NCBI GenBank assembly: GCA_033557675.1
Contig: JAWQRM010000083.1
Coordinates: forward strand, 1 to 31,597
Direction of reading: 5' to 3'
Length of the DNA: 31,597 nt
From: Coptodactyla brooksi
Taxonomy: Eukaryota; Arthropoda; Insecta; Coleoptera; Scarabaeidae
Below the pieces are notes generated by a model, which saw only the letters and a list, made by a program, of their open reading frames with translations, had not been told where the DNA came from and searched no databases. A program made the position numbers and the translations under genes. Shown here piece after piece: positions 1 through 8,829 of this stretch; the first letter of the stretch is position 1, and every line of letters starts with the position of its first letter.

Positions 1-299
1 GGGGTGCTGCAAAAAAGTCGAAATTTTTTTTTCGACTTTGACATGATTTTTGGCCACGGTATTCTCCGGCGTGTTAAAATATGTTTTCCATAACAATCGT
101 CTTTCTTCGACTTAAAAAAATTGTTGAAAAATTCAAATTTTCATGAAAATGGTCGAAAATTTTTTATTCGACACTGAGATGGTTTTCAGAGCACAATTCA
201 ATTTTTCGTCGATTGTTAAATAGAAATCTGTGTATTTTCGATATTAAATGCGTTATACACATAAATTTAAGACATTAACAGTAAGAATATAGTTCAGCC

Positions 300-1600
300 C
301 TTGCTTCGTAGGTGGCGCTAACATAAAGAATTTCACCGTTTCGAGAAAATGTTAAGTGGTAAAAGGTCGTAGAATTTCAAATAATTTAATACGAATCGAT
401 TATTGACTTCCAATCATTAATCTAGACGCGTTACAAGGAATTTCGTGTGTCACAATCTCCAATATAGTTTAGTTCGCGGGAGAACCTACAGATGGCGCTA
501 ACTGAAGTTATTTTGACAGCCTTTTTACTTAAGATGAAAGAGTAGTGGATAAAAGACCGTTATTTATAAAGTTCAACGCATGTTACGTGCGGTTTAGACA
601 AATTTCGATGTTTAAAAACTACGTATTTCAGTTTCTGAATGTTATTTGAGGTAATATACATAAGTGGCGCTATCTGGTAAGTTCACAAAGTTTTTTTATT
701 GCCCATAGGTGGTGCTAATCGGAGGTATTTTTTTAAATTTTTACGGTTTACAAAATCCCGTGTTAATTCTTAATGTTTGTAATAGTAAAATCGTTATAAA
801 TCGACATAAAATTCATTAAAATGTAGGTAAAACACTTTCGCGGGTTAAGTTAGTCGCATTTTTAAACGAATTTAAACAAATACGCGTGGCGGTAGTAAAA
901 TCGTTTAAGTACTTTAAGCAAACAATCTAAAATTAAAGAAAAACATTCATGATGATTCAAATCTCGTAAAATTAATAATTAACGCCGACATAATTAAGAA
1001 TGTAAGTTAGATTTCATAAGTATATAGTTCGAGACAATTCGCATAGGTGGCGCTATCTTGTACACATCTTGACAGTTCTCTAATTTACAAAGTTTCTATC
1101 CGCAAAATCTGTGTAAATTTACCTGAAATAATCTAATTTTCGTACGGTAATCGATTAATGTGCGGTTTTAATGTATTTGATACCACCAAAATCAAAAAGC
1201 TTAAGGAAATTGGTATGCGTGCACTTCACCATAAGAAGTATAGGTGGCGTTAGTCCAGTTGAATAAGTTTTTTGACGTTTGCAGTGTACGAAATCGGGTG
1301 TTCATTTTTAGTGTTTTTACTTGCAAAATCGATATAAATCGACTAGACATTAATTGGAAATGGATAATGGGCCGTCGCGGATTAAGTCAATCGCGTTTCT
1401 AAGCCGGCTTAAACGATTTGTGACGTTAAAATTGAAGTTGTAATAAATAAGTATATGGTTGAGAATGCGGACTGTAGGTGGCGCTGTGGCAAAAAAAGTT
1501 TTTGACAGGTTGTGTGAAAATTTAAAATTAAAGTGTTTATGGCTGAATTTCAAGGCTTTGGAGCAGCTTTTTGGAATGTAGGTGGAAATGATACGTTTAT
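300..1600 (+). repeat. Diverged repeat array marked by a TAGGTGGCGCTA motif
   Basis: The motif TAGGTGGCGCTA or a close variant recurs at 309, 489, 661, 706, 1044, 1241 and 1475, with a weaker one at 1579. It is often followed 15-25 bp later by TTTTTGACAG. The flanks are also related: 706-890 aligns with 1241-1424 over about 180 bp, sharing AAATCG-ATAAATCGAC and TTAAGT-A-TCGC-TTT blocks. This points to an old tandem array of roughly 180-230 bp units that has decayed, in which the GGTGGCGCTA core is the best-conserved part. No reading frame here looks like a protein. Confidence 0.6.
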
Positions 1601-1744
1601 GTGACTGGAAAATAGTTTTTTCTTTATTTATACGTACTCTGTTTGGTAAAATTGACACAGGTAACATTTCGCATGGTACAAACATTCAAGGCGTTATTTA
1701 TTTATTTTTCGTTTGGACGGATCGTTCTCTTTTTTACATTTTTG

Positions 1745-2602
1745 GTAATTGTAATTAATAATAATTTCTTAAAACCTCAAGTTCAAAAATTATTCAATGT
1801 TCAAAAATATACCGGTACATCCATCGATTTTAAAATTTACTTTAAATAGAAATTTTCCTGTCTTTCTGTCTGCCTGTCTATCTGTATATAAAATTGTTAA
1901 CATTACTGTATTTTTGTGCTTAATAGACAGTCGTTGATAATGATTTCTAAGACTTTACGTTCTAAAATATGTACCGAGACCTCCACCGATTGTCACTTTA
2001 AATCGGAATTTTGACATCTTTTCCTTTTTTACTATCTCTATGTGAGATTTTCAACATTGACGTAGTTAAATACATATAAAGGGTAATTAATAATAATCCC
2101 TTAAAACCTCAAGTACAAGAATATATACCGGTACATCCATCGATTTTAAAATTTACTTTAAATAGGAACTTTCCTGTGTTTCTGTCTGCCCGTCTATCCG
2201 TATATAAAATTTTTAACATTACTATATTTTCGTGTTTAATAGACAGTCGTTGATAATGATTTTTAAGACTCTAGGTTCAAAAATATATACCGAGCCCTCC
2301 ACCGATTTTTACTTTAAATCAGAATTTTGACATCTTCTCCTTTTTTACTATCTCTATGTGAGATTTTCAACACTGACGTAGTTAAATACGTATAAATGGT
2401 AATTAATAATAATTTCTTAAAACCTCAAGTACAAAAATATATATCGGTACATCCATCGATTTTAAAATTTACTTTAAATAGGAATTTTCCTGTCTTTCTG
2501 TCTGCTTGTCTACCTGTGTATAAAATTTTTAACATTACTATGTTTTCGTGCTTAATAGACACTCGTTGATAATGATTCTTAACATTTTACGTTCAAAAAT
2601 AT
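1745..2602 (+). repeat. Tandem array, ~316-bp unit, about 2.6 copies
   Basis: The landmark CTTAAAACCTCAAGT starts at 1768, 2100 and 2416, giving spacings of 332 and 316 bp. Each unit contains two related halves. One carries ATATACCGGTACATCCATCGATT plus TTTACTTTAAATAG, and the other carries a matching ACCGAGACCTCCACCGATT and CACTTTAAATC. The unit is therefore an ancient dimer of a ~158-bp monomer. Pyrimidine-rich runs (CCTGTCTTTCTGTCTGCC) follow the first half of each unit. The third copy is cut off at about 2602 where the LTR-like segment begins. Confidence 0.75.
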
Positions 2603-2796
2603 TGTTATGGGACTGTACGGGAATCTGCTTTCACTGATACAACAAGACGCGAACGCATCTCCGGGATGCGACAGGCAGCCAGAGACTTCTAATCTTGGCT
2701 TCGCGCTAGTTAGATGCAAATTATAGTTTTGTATTACAGTTTTTGTATTACATTTTATTATAACAGTTTTACGTTATTAAAAGAGTTTAAACAACA
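2603..2796 (+). mobile_element. Possible solo LTR or retroelement fragment interrupting the arrays
   Basis: This ~190-bp segment has a base composition unlike the flanking arrays and sits exactly between two tandem arrays, as an insertion would. It begins TGTTATGGGACTG and ends TTTAAACAACA, giving TGTT...AACA ends typical of LTRs. A GC-richer first half gives way to an AT-rich second half. I see no convincing 4-6 bp target-site duplication and no internal retroelement coding sequence, so solo LTR is only the likeliest reading. Confidence 0.35.
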
Positions 2797-2840
2797 AGGA
2801 AGTGTTTTTACATTAAAAAGTTAGCAAAGAAACATAACTA

Positions 2841-3520
2841 TTTTAAAAATCTTTTTAAATCGCGATTTTCTATAATGCTTCCTTTAAAGAACTGCAAAAT
2901 TGTCCACCCCTAAACTGAAAATTCAATTTTTCGTCGATTTGTAAATAGAAATGTGAGTAAATTTCAAGATCATGAATTGAAAGATTTTTATTTAGAAATC
3001 TGCGAAAGATATTAAAAATCTTTTTATATCGCGATTTTCTATACTGCTTCCTTTAAAGAACTGCACAATTGTCCACCCCTGAACTTAAAATTCAATACTT
3101 CCTTGATTTTTAAATAAAAATGTGTGTAAATTTCAAGACCCTGGATTGAAAAATTTTTATCTAGAAATCTGCGAAAAGTATTAAAAATCTTTTTATACCG
3201 CGATTTTCTATAATGCTTCCTTTAAAGAAATGCAAAATTGTCCACCCCTTAACTTAAAATTCAATATTTCGTGGATTTTTAAATAGAAATGTGTGTAAAT
3301 TTCAAGACCTTGGATTGAAAAATTTTTATCTATAAATCTGCGAAAGATATTAAAAATCTTTTTATACCGCGATTTTCTATGATGCTTACTTTAAAGAACT
3401 GCAAAATTGTCCACCCCTAAACTTAAAATTCAATCTTTCCTTGATTTTTAAATAGAAATGTGTGTAAATTTCAAGACCCTGGATTGAAAAATTTTTATCT
3501 AGAAATCTGCGGAAGATATT
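2841..3520 (+). repeat. Tandem array, 169-bp unit, four copies
   Basis: The landmark CTTTTTA-A-CGCGATTTTCTA recurs at 2851, 3020, 3189 and 3358, an exact 169-bp period. All units share GCTTCCTTTAAAGAA, AATTGTCCACCCCT and AAATTTCAAGACC blocks and differ by scattered substitutions. The fragment TTCAATTTTTCGTCGATT near 196 at the left end of the element is a displaced piece of the same unit. The uniform spacing indicates fairly recent tandem amplification. Confidence 0.85.
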
Positions 3521-3583
3521 TTTTGCATCTAAAAAAATCATCTCAAAGTCGAAAAAAAAATTTCGACTTTTTCAACATCCCCC

Positions 3584-4027
3584 AATTCAATTTAATTCAA
3601 TTATTTTGCGAACGGTTATGAAAATTTCGATTAATATAAAATATATCTATATAGTTTCAATTTTCAACTTGAGGTGTATTACTTTCATCGAACGATCTTA
3701 ATTAAAATTAAAAGACCCGGGTTAGTTTGAAACTCTTCAATAGTGCCAACACAAAATCGCAACACACCAAATAATAATACATAACTGCGGCTGTATCCTA
3801 CCAATAGTTGACTAAAAGATGATATTGGAGAACAATTGATTTTTTACTTTTAAATAACTAAATGTTGACACTGTATCTCATGGAATATATAATCCAACGT
3901 TGGGATTTTTCACTTTTACATTTTTTGTTAGTGGGGACAGGAAAACAAACGTATTTTAGGTTAAGTAATGGTTAAGTGCAGGAACAAAATAATTTAAGGA
4001 AATGTTAACTAACCATATTAATTTTAG
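3584..4027 (+). promoter_or_regulatory. Upstream region of the polymerase iota gene, possible 5' UTR intron
   Basis: No coding sequence is visible. The start codon at 4028 is preceded directly by ATTTTAG, and a CTAAC branch-point-like sequence lies just upstream, so a splice acceptor may abut the ATG. A matching GTTAAGT donor-like sequence occurs at about 3960, which would give a ~68-bp intron in the 5' UTR. The TAG is also an in-frame stop immediately before the ATG, which fixes the start if no splicing occurs. No TATA box can be assigned with confidence. Confidence 0.35.
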
Positions 4028-5704
4028 ATGGATACTGCAACAACTTACGCAAATGACCATTGCAGAACCATTGTGCACATTGACGTGGACTGTTTTTATG
4101 CTCAAGTAGAGATGATAAAGGATCCCGATCTCGTTAATATACCTCTAGGAATTCAACAGAAAAATATTGTGGTAACCGGTAACTATGTAGCACGAGAACA
4201 TGGAATAAAAAAGTGCATGTTGGTAACGGATGCCCAAAAACTTTGTCCTAATTTAGTCTTGATCAAAGGTGAAGATCTTCATGATTATCGTCAAATTTCT
4301 TATAAAGTGACGACGCATCTACAAAAATTTTCACCGCTGACAGAAAGATTAGGACTAGATGAAAATTTCTTGGACATTACTGAACTAGTACGATCACGAA
4401 TGATGGTTGATAATAAAAATTTATTACCAATTGGTCATGTTTTCGGTGATATGAGTGAAGGGTGCGATTGTGGCTGCCGCGATCGTTTAACAATGGGTTC
4501 AATAATTGCCCAAGAAATTAGAGAATCTCTTAAGCAACAATTTCAACTAACAACATGTGCCGGAATTGCTAATAATAAACTGTTGGCAAAACTTGTCGGA
4601 AGCACGCATAAACCTAATCAACAAACAATTTTGTATCCAAACAACGCTTTAGAGTTAATGTGTTCGTTAAGATCAGTGGGAAGTATTCCCGGTATTGGTA
4701 GAGTCTTAGAAGAAACCTTAATGAATGAAAACATAAAGACGGTTACAGAGCTACAAAATGCAGATTTTGAACAGATAAGGAAATTATTTGGGGAAGAAAA
4801 AGCGAAATTGTTACAAAATTTAAGTTTCGGTATCGACAGGTCTTCTGTAAAATCCACTGGCAAACCACAAAGCATAGGACTAGAGGATAGCTGTAAGACT
4901 ATAACGGCGATTGGTGAGGTGAAAGAAAAATTTTCACAGTTGTTGTCGAGATTAATGATATTGGTATCTGAAGATGCGCGCATACCTAGGACGATAAAAG
5001 TAACCATCAGAATCTTTGATGGTACTAGAAAAGTAAGCCACAAGGAAACAAAACAGTGTAACATAACTACGTCATTGTTTTCCATAAAAGACAATAAAAT
5101 TACCCTGCCTTTTCTGTCAAAAGAAAAATTAATGACCATTATCATGAATTTAGTTAATAAAATGGTACAAGTCAATAGACCATATAATATCACTTTATTA
5201 GGCTTGTCATTTACTAAATTCTTAGAAAGGATGGTGGGAAAGTCATCAATTACTTCATTTTTAAGAAAAGGCGTTGAAGTACAATCTATAACAAACATAG
5301 AACATAAAACTGATATCTCCCTCATGGATTGTTCAACTAGTCTCAACGATTGTAACACAGATGGATCTGAGTCCGATTATGAACCATCCCCAAAGAAAAC
5401 GAAGCAATTTTCTGCCATAATTGCTAAGAAACGTTATTTTCAGCATGACGACTGTCCTTCGCCCTCAAAATTAAAAGTTGCGGATCTGCATTTAGGTAAT
5501 GATGCCATAGCCACCACATCTGACAATAACAAAAACGCATGTTGTCCGCCAAATGTAAATGTTGACATATTTAAAGAACTACCAAACGAAATTCAACAAG
5601 AATTGTGGGAACAGTACACACGAGAAAAGAATAGAGAACAAATGCAACAAAGTACAAAACCAAAGATAAACACTCTGTTAAATTATTTTGTTAAGAACTA
5701 TTAA
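4028..5704 (+). CDS. POLI: DNA polymerase iota (Y-family translesion polymerase)
   Basis: This is a complete 558-residue single-exon gene. Y-family landmarks appear in order. The catalytic aspartate is in HIDVDCFYAQVEM (D19), followed by GEDLHDYR (81-88). LGLDENFLD carries the second acidic pair (D111, E112). Then come CAGIANNKLLAKL (177-189), the helix-hairpin-helix SIPGIG (219-224), and a little-finger region (~278-400) opening with a PQS-GLEDS block. The layout matches polymerase iota rather than eta. Iota inserts opposite damaged bases during replication bypass in the nucleus. The tail has one ubiquitin-binding motif around the Leu-Pro pair at 518-519 (DIFKELPNEIQQELW). The C-terminus, TLLNYFVKNY, resembles a PCNA-interacting peptide without its canonical glutamine. 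The protein is shorter than human iota, which has two such ubiquitin motifs. All catalytic residues are present, so it looks functional. The gene converges with Arl2. Confidence 0.95.
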   Translation: MDTATTYANDHCRTIVHIDVDCFYAQVEMIKDPDLVNIPLGIQQKNIVVTGNYVAREHGIKKCMLVTDAQKLCPNLVLIKGEDLHDYRQISYKVTTHLQKFSPLTERLGLDENFLDITELVRSRMMVDNKNLLPIGHVFGDMSEGCDCGCRDRLTMGSIIAQEIRESLKQQFQLTTCAGIANNKLLAKLVGSTHKPNQQTILYPNNALELMCSLRSVGSIPGIGRVLEETLMNENIKTVTELQNADFEQIRKLFGEEKAKLLQNLSFGIDRSSVKSTGKPQSIGLEDSCKTITAIGEVKEKFSQLLSRLMILVSEDARIPRTIKVTIRIFDGTRKVSHKETKQCNITTSLFSIKDNKITLPFLSKEKLMTIIMNLVNKMVQVNRPYNITLLGLSFTKFLERMVGKSSITSFLRKGVEVQSITNIEHKTDISLMDCSTSLNDCNTDGSESDYEPSPKKTKQFSAIIAKKRYFQHDDCPSPSKLKVADLHLGNDAIATTSDNNKNACCPPNVNVDIFKELPNEIQQELWEQYTREKNREQMQQSTKPKINTLLNYFVKNY

Positions 5705-5727
5705 CATTACTATTGTTGCTAAGTATT

Positions 5728-5874
5728 ATTAAAGCATTTACGTTTGTTTAGAAATATATATTTATGTACCACTTATTGTAATGAGATCAAACATATTTTT
5801 ATATTGCTTGTATGGTTGTATCCGATAAATATTAAGTATAGTGTTCTATTTTTAATACAGTAATATTTAATAAA
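5728..5874 (+). terminator. Candidate poly(A) signals of the polymerase iota gene
   Basis: ATTAAA occurs at 5728-5733, 24 bp after the stop codon, and AATAAA at 5869-5874. Either could end the transcript; the second is the canonical hexamer. Confidence 0.5.
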
Positions 5875-5894
5875 CATTAAATTTAGTATTATTT

Positions 5895-6365
5895 ATGAAT
5901 TTGGTTGATGGATTGTAATTAAAGTTTTTAGCCAAGATTTGTTTTTTTTATATAAACCTAATATTTATTTTGGATGGTTATAACTTGCAATTCTTTAACT
6001 GTTCCCTTTTCGAAACTGAATTTATTTTAGAAAGCACTGTAATCCAGTATTTGGATTCTTTTCTCTTTTATGTTGTTACACTGCTGATAATACAGTGATA
6101 ACATCGAGGTAAAGAATGCCTCCCTTAAGTGAATTGGAAAGTATAATTAAGAGTGAAATATATGTTATACATATTATGAATTTGGTTGATGGATTGTAAT
6201 TAATGTTTTTAGCATAGATTTGCTTTTTTTATATAAACCTATTAATATTTATTTTGGATGATTATAAATTGTAATTCTTTAACTATTTCCTTTTGGAAGC
6301 TGAATTTATTTTAGAAAGCACTGTAATCCAGTATTTGTATTGTTTTCTTTTATATTGTTACGCTG
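5895..6365 (+). repeat. Direct duplication of a ~190-bp intergenic segment
   Basis: Copy 1 spans 5895-6085 and copy 2 spans 6176-6365. Both begin ATGAATTTGGTTGATGGATT, both contain GCACTGTAATCCAGTATTTG, and they end GTTACACTGCT and GTTACGCTGCC. They differ by scattered substitutions and small indels. About 90 bp of unrelated sequence separates them. The duplication lies between the convergent 3' ends of the polymerase iota and Arl2 genes and carries no ORF. Confidence 0.85.
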
Positions 6366-6666
6366 CCTATTATCCTTAAAAATTTATAAATTCAACAAAG
6401 GAACTCTCATCTCATCAAACTTTAAGATCCTAAGCGCACGGACTGTTTATACTTCTGGGTAGGAATCATGCAAATTATTTAAGGCTAACCGAATCACTGA
6501 CTGTCTTTTTCATCATCAATTAAGTACACTTATTTAGAAAGTCTTTCCAGGATAAAATTTTTGTCTTAAAACAATATACTTGTACATATGTTTCACACAT
6601 TTAAAAAGCTTAGTAAACATTTTTATTTTCAAAACATGTTTTACCATACATTCTCAAGTTATAAAA

Positions 6667-6672
6667 TTTATT
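6667..6672 (-). terminator. Candidate Arl2 poly(A) signal
   Basis: TTTATT on the plus strand reads AATAAA on the minus strand, 71 bp beyond the Arl2 stop codon. Confidence 0.5.
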
Positions 6673-6742
6673 ATTAAATAAGTTTTGTTAAGGTATATGT
6701 TTAATGGTAATAACAACATATCAAAAATCTACATTGCTCTAA

Positions 6743-8349
6743 TTAATCTAATGTAAATATCCTCATAGCTATGTCAGCTATAAGCCAGTCAATCCCTTGC
6801 AGTAAGCATTCACCAGTCACAGCGCTACATCGGATTATTTGCCAATGGTGTGTTTTTATGTTGTCCAAATCCAATACCTGTAATATTATCATCATTTAGT
6901 AAAGGGACCTGGAAAACTTGTAATGTAAAAGTTACATCTCTTAGTTCTTCTGGAGTACAAGCTCCTGGTAAATCTTGTTTATTAGCAAAAACTAGTAAGG
7001 TTGCGCTTGCCAAACGCTGAAACAGTTCCGTGTTAAAAATTACGGGTAACAAAATTGTTAAAGTGCAACATACTTCTTCTTGTAGAAGGTTGTGCAATTC
7101 TATACTGCAGTCTTCCAATCTTCTTTTATCAGCACTATCTACTACCCAGATCAGTCCATCTGTACATTCAAAATAATTTCTCCAATAGGATCTTAGAGAT
7201 TTCTGGCCTCCTACATCCCACATATTCAGATTAAATCTAAAATTATAAAAGAATGCATACATTTAAAACAAATTAGTATAACGGCCATTACCCTTTGTGT
7301 TCTAGCGTTTTAATATTAAATCCTAAAGTCGGGGAAATTGTATTGATATCCTCACCATTAAATCTTTTCAGTATTGTTGTTTTTCCAGCATTATCGAGGC
7401 CACTAATAATTGAGGTCAAGGAATATATGTTGAGTAGATGTGAAAGACATTTACAAAAGCAATTGAACACATGCAGTTCTTTGTCAAAACATTAATTTAT
7501 TATCTTTAATTGAAACAAGAATAGAAATTGACGTCTGAGGAGGATTTGAACCTGCGACCTTCTGTTTTCATGACTGATGAACACCGCTGAACAAGGGAGG
7601 GTCTCTCCTAACTCTTAAGAGAACTATCCTCTCGTTTCTCTGATTCGAAAAGTCCATCTTGAATGCAGAAGGTCACAAGTTCGAAACTTGTTCGAAAGAC
7701 AACTTAGTTTCTTATTAGAATAAAATTAATACATTACCTATTTTATATCTAGGCAAAACATTCACGGAAAAACAGCAAATTCACATAAAAAGTTATTTAT
7801 AATGGGGTACCGTATTCAGTCATTTAGGAAGCTATCAGGAACTAATATTAATCTGATAATTTACATTTTAATTTAATTTGCGTTCACCTTTCTGCAAGTT
7901 ATTCATTTTAAGACAATTATAATCATATGGATGACATTGAAGTATTAGAAATTTGGAGTTTCATTTTTAGCTATTTGTTATTTCTCCAGAGCTTTTTCTT
8001 TTAATTTCCAAATAATAATGGATGGTCTCCAAGACCCCCTGATTTGTCCTGGACATTGTTTAAGTGTAAATCTTTTGCTATTGCTAATTGTAATTTTAGT
8101 TAATCAATAAACAACAAAGTTGCGTGCTTCTCCTTATAAACGAAATTTTAGGATATTTGCACCCAACCTAGATTCAAAGTTTCTTTTAAAAAATATTTGG
8201 ATCTTACATGTCGTTATCGCCCTGACAAAATATTAGCTCATTATTAGGTTATGTGTGAATAAAGTGCTAGCAACAAAAGGATACAGTATTAAAATCCTCA
8301 TTTCCTTTTCTTTTTGTTTCATTTTCCTTAATACTGAGAGGAAACCCAT
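6743..8349 (-). CDS. Arl2: ADP-ribosylation factor-like protein 2, five exons, complete
   Basis: Exons on the minus strand are 8349-8285, 7402-7292, 7236-7074, 7016-6936 and 6877-6743. They join in frame into 184 residues, the usual Arl2 length, with GT/AG at every border. Introns are 882, 55, 57 and 58 bp. Exon 1 encodes MGFLSVLRKMKQKEKEMRIL, the Arl2-type N-terminal helix; its last codon is completed by exon 2. GTPase motifs are the P-loop GLDNAGKTT (23-31), switch I TISPTLGF (43-50), WDVGGQ (65-70, with the hydrolysis glutamine at 70), NKQD (125-128) and CSAV (157-160). Arl2 is a cytosolic and mitochondrial GTPase that, from family knowledge, works with tubulin cofactors in tubulin-dimer biogenesis. 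All nucleotide-binding residues are intact, so the gene is probably active. Intron 1 holds a tRNA-like foldback. A shorter reading starting inside intron 1 would lose the N-terminal helix and is unlikely. Confidence 0.95.
7510..7730. repeat. Inverted tRNA-like repeat (possible SINE foldback) in Arl2 intron 1
   Basis: Read on the minus strand, about 7575-7530 contains GGTCGCAGGTTCAAATCCTC, a T-arm/B-box-like sequence. On the plus strand, 7668-7700 contains GGTCACAAGTTCGAAACTTG, another one with a perfect 5-bp T stem. The two are diverged inverted copies: both sides carry GAAGGTC and an outer AAGAA-A-T-A---GTCT block. I cannot fold a full cloverleaf, so this is not called as a tRNA gene. A foldback made of two tRNA-derived SINE ends fits best. 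Confidence 0.4.
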
Positions 8350-8829
8350 TTTTGAATCGGTTTTTGAAAATAAAATGTAAGGTTATGTGACACTTTTTTT
8401 TATAAGCACTGCAATACTTTTTTAACTTTACTTTATGTGCAGCTGCGCCGTAGTAAATAAATTTGTCCTCTATTCTCTTATGGACATGTTAAATTGTTGT
8501 TTGACAACTGGTAATTTTTATAGACTTTACGGTCGATAACGTTCAATCACTGTTTTAACAACTTACTAAATTTTCTGTGTGTAAACATGGTTGCCTAATG
8601 TTGAGGGCTAACATTAGGCGGTAATGTTAATATTTTAATAGTTTTAATGACCTCTTAATGAACTGTAACCTTCTGGAAAAAATCATAAGGTTTAATGTTT
8701 CCAGTAACACGGAAATAAACATAAATTAACATGTAAATAAACATATTTTTTTTGTAACACACGGTTCTTAGAAAAATAAAAATATATAGTGTTGATTATT
8801 GGTTTTAATTTTGAAACTGATTGCAATGT
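8350..8829. other. Arl2 5' flank, AT-rich, no gene
   Basis: This stretch lies upstream of the Arl2 start on the minus strand and must hold its promoter unless the transcript begins further away. I see no ORF, no clear TATA box at a sensible distance and no repeat copy. Confidence 0.4.

Larger units (their letters stand above)
1..3583. mobile_element. Large non-coding element bounded by terminal inverted repeats, full of tandem arrays
   Basis: The first ~53 bases and the reverse complement of 3531-3583 are near-copies. Both start with a run of G, and both carry AAAGTCGAAA, a run of T, then TCGACTTT, then GA-ATGATTTTT; the core of about 34 bp has one mismatch. Each terminal repeat is itself a hairpin (AAAGTCGAAA pairing with TTTCGACTTT). 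A diverged third copy of the motif lies at about 146-190. Between the ends there is no credible coding sequence, only a dispersed TAGGTGGCGCTA array, a 316-bp array, a possible solo LTR and a 169-bp array. The left end coincides with the window edge, so target-site duplication and exact length cannot be checked. The superfamily is not recognised. It could also be two nested or adjacent inverted fragments rather than one element. Confidence 0.5.

Noticed and set aside
1350..1849. Two overlapping ORFs (111 codons minus, 68 codons plus) in the repeat-rich first 2 kb
   Set aside because: They lie in decayed repeats, are lysine/asparagine/phenylalanine-rich as expected from AT-rich DNA, and resemble no family.
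4618..5358. A 246-codon ORF antisense to polymerase iota
   Set aside because: It is a shadow of the intact POLI reading frame, and its translation has no recognisable motif.
7288..7470. Arl2 starting at the methionine just inside intron 1
   Set aside because: A better first exon at 8349-8285 gives the conserved N-terminal helix, correct splice borders and the family length.
7540..7700. Functional tRNA gene
   Set aside because: Only T-arm-like pieces are present; no acceptor, D or anticodon arms can be assembled on either strand.
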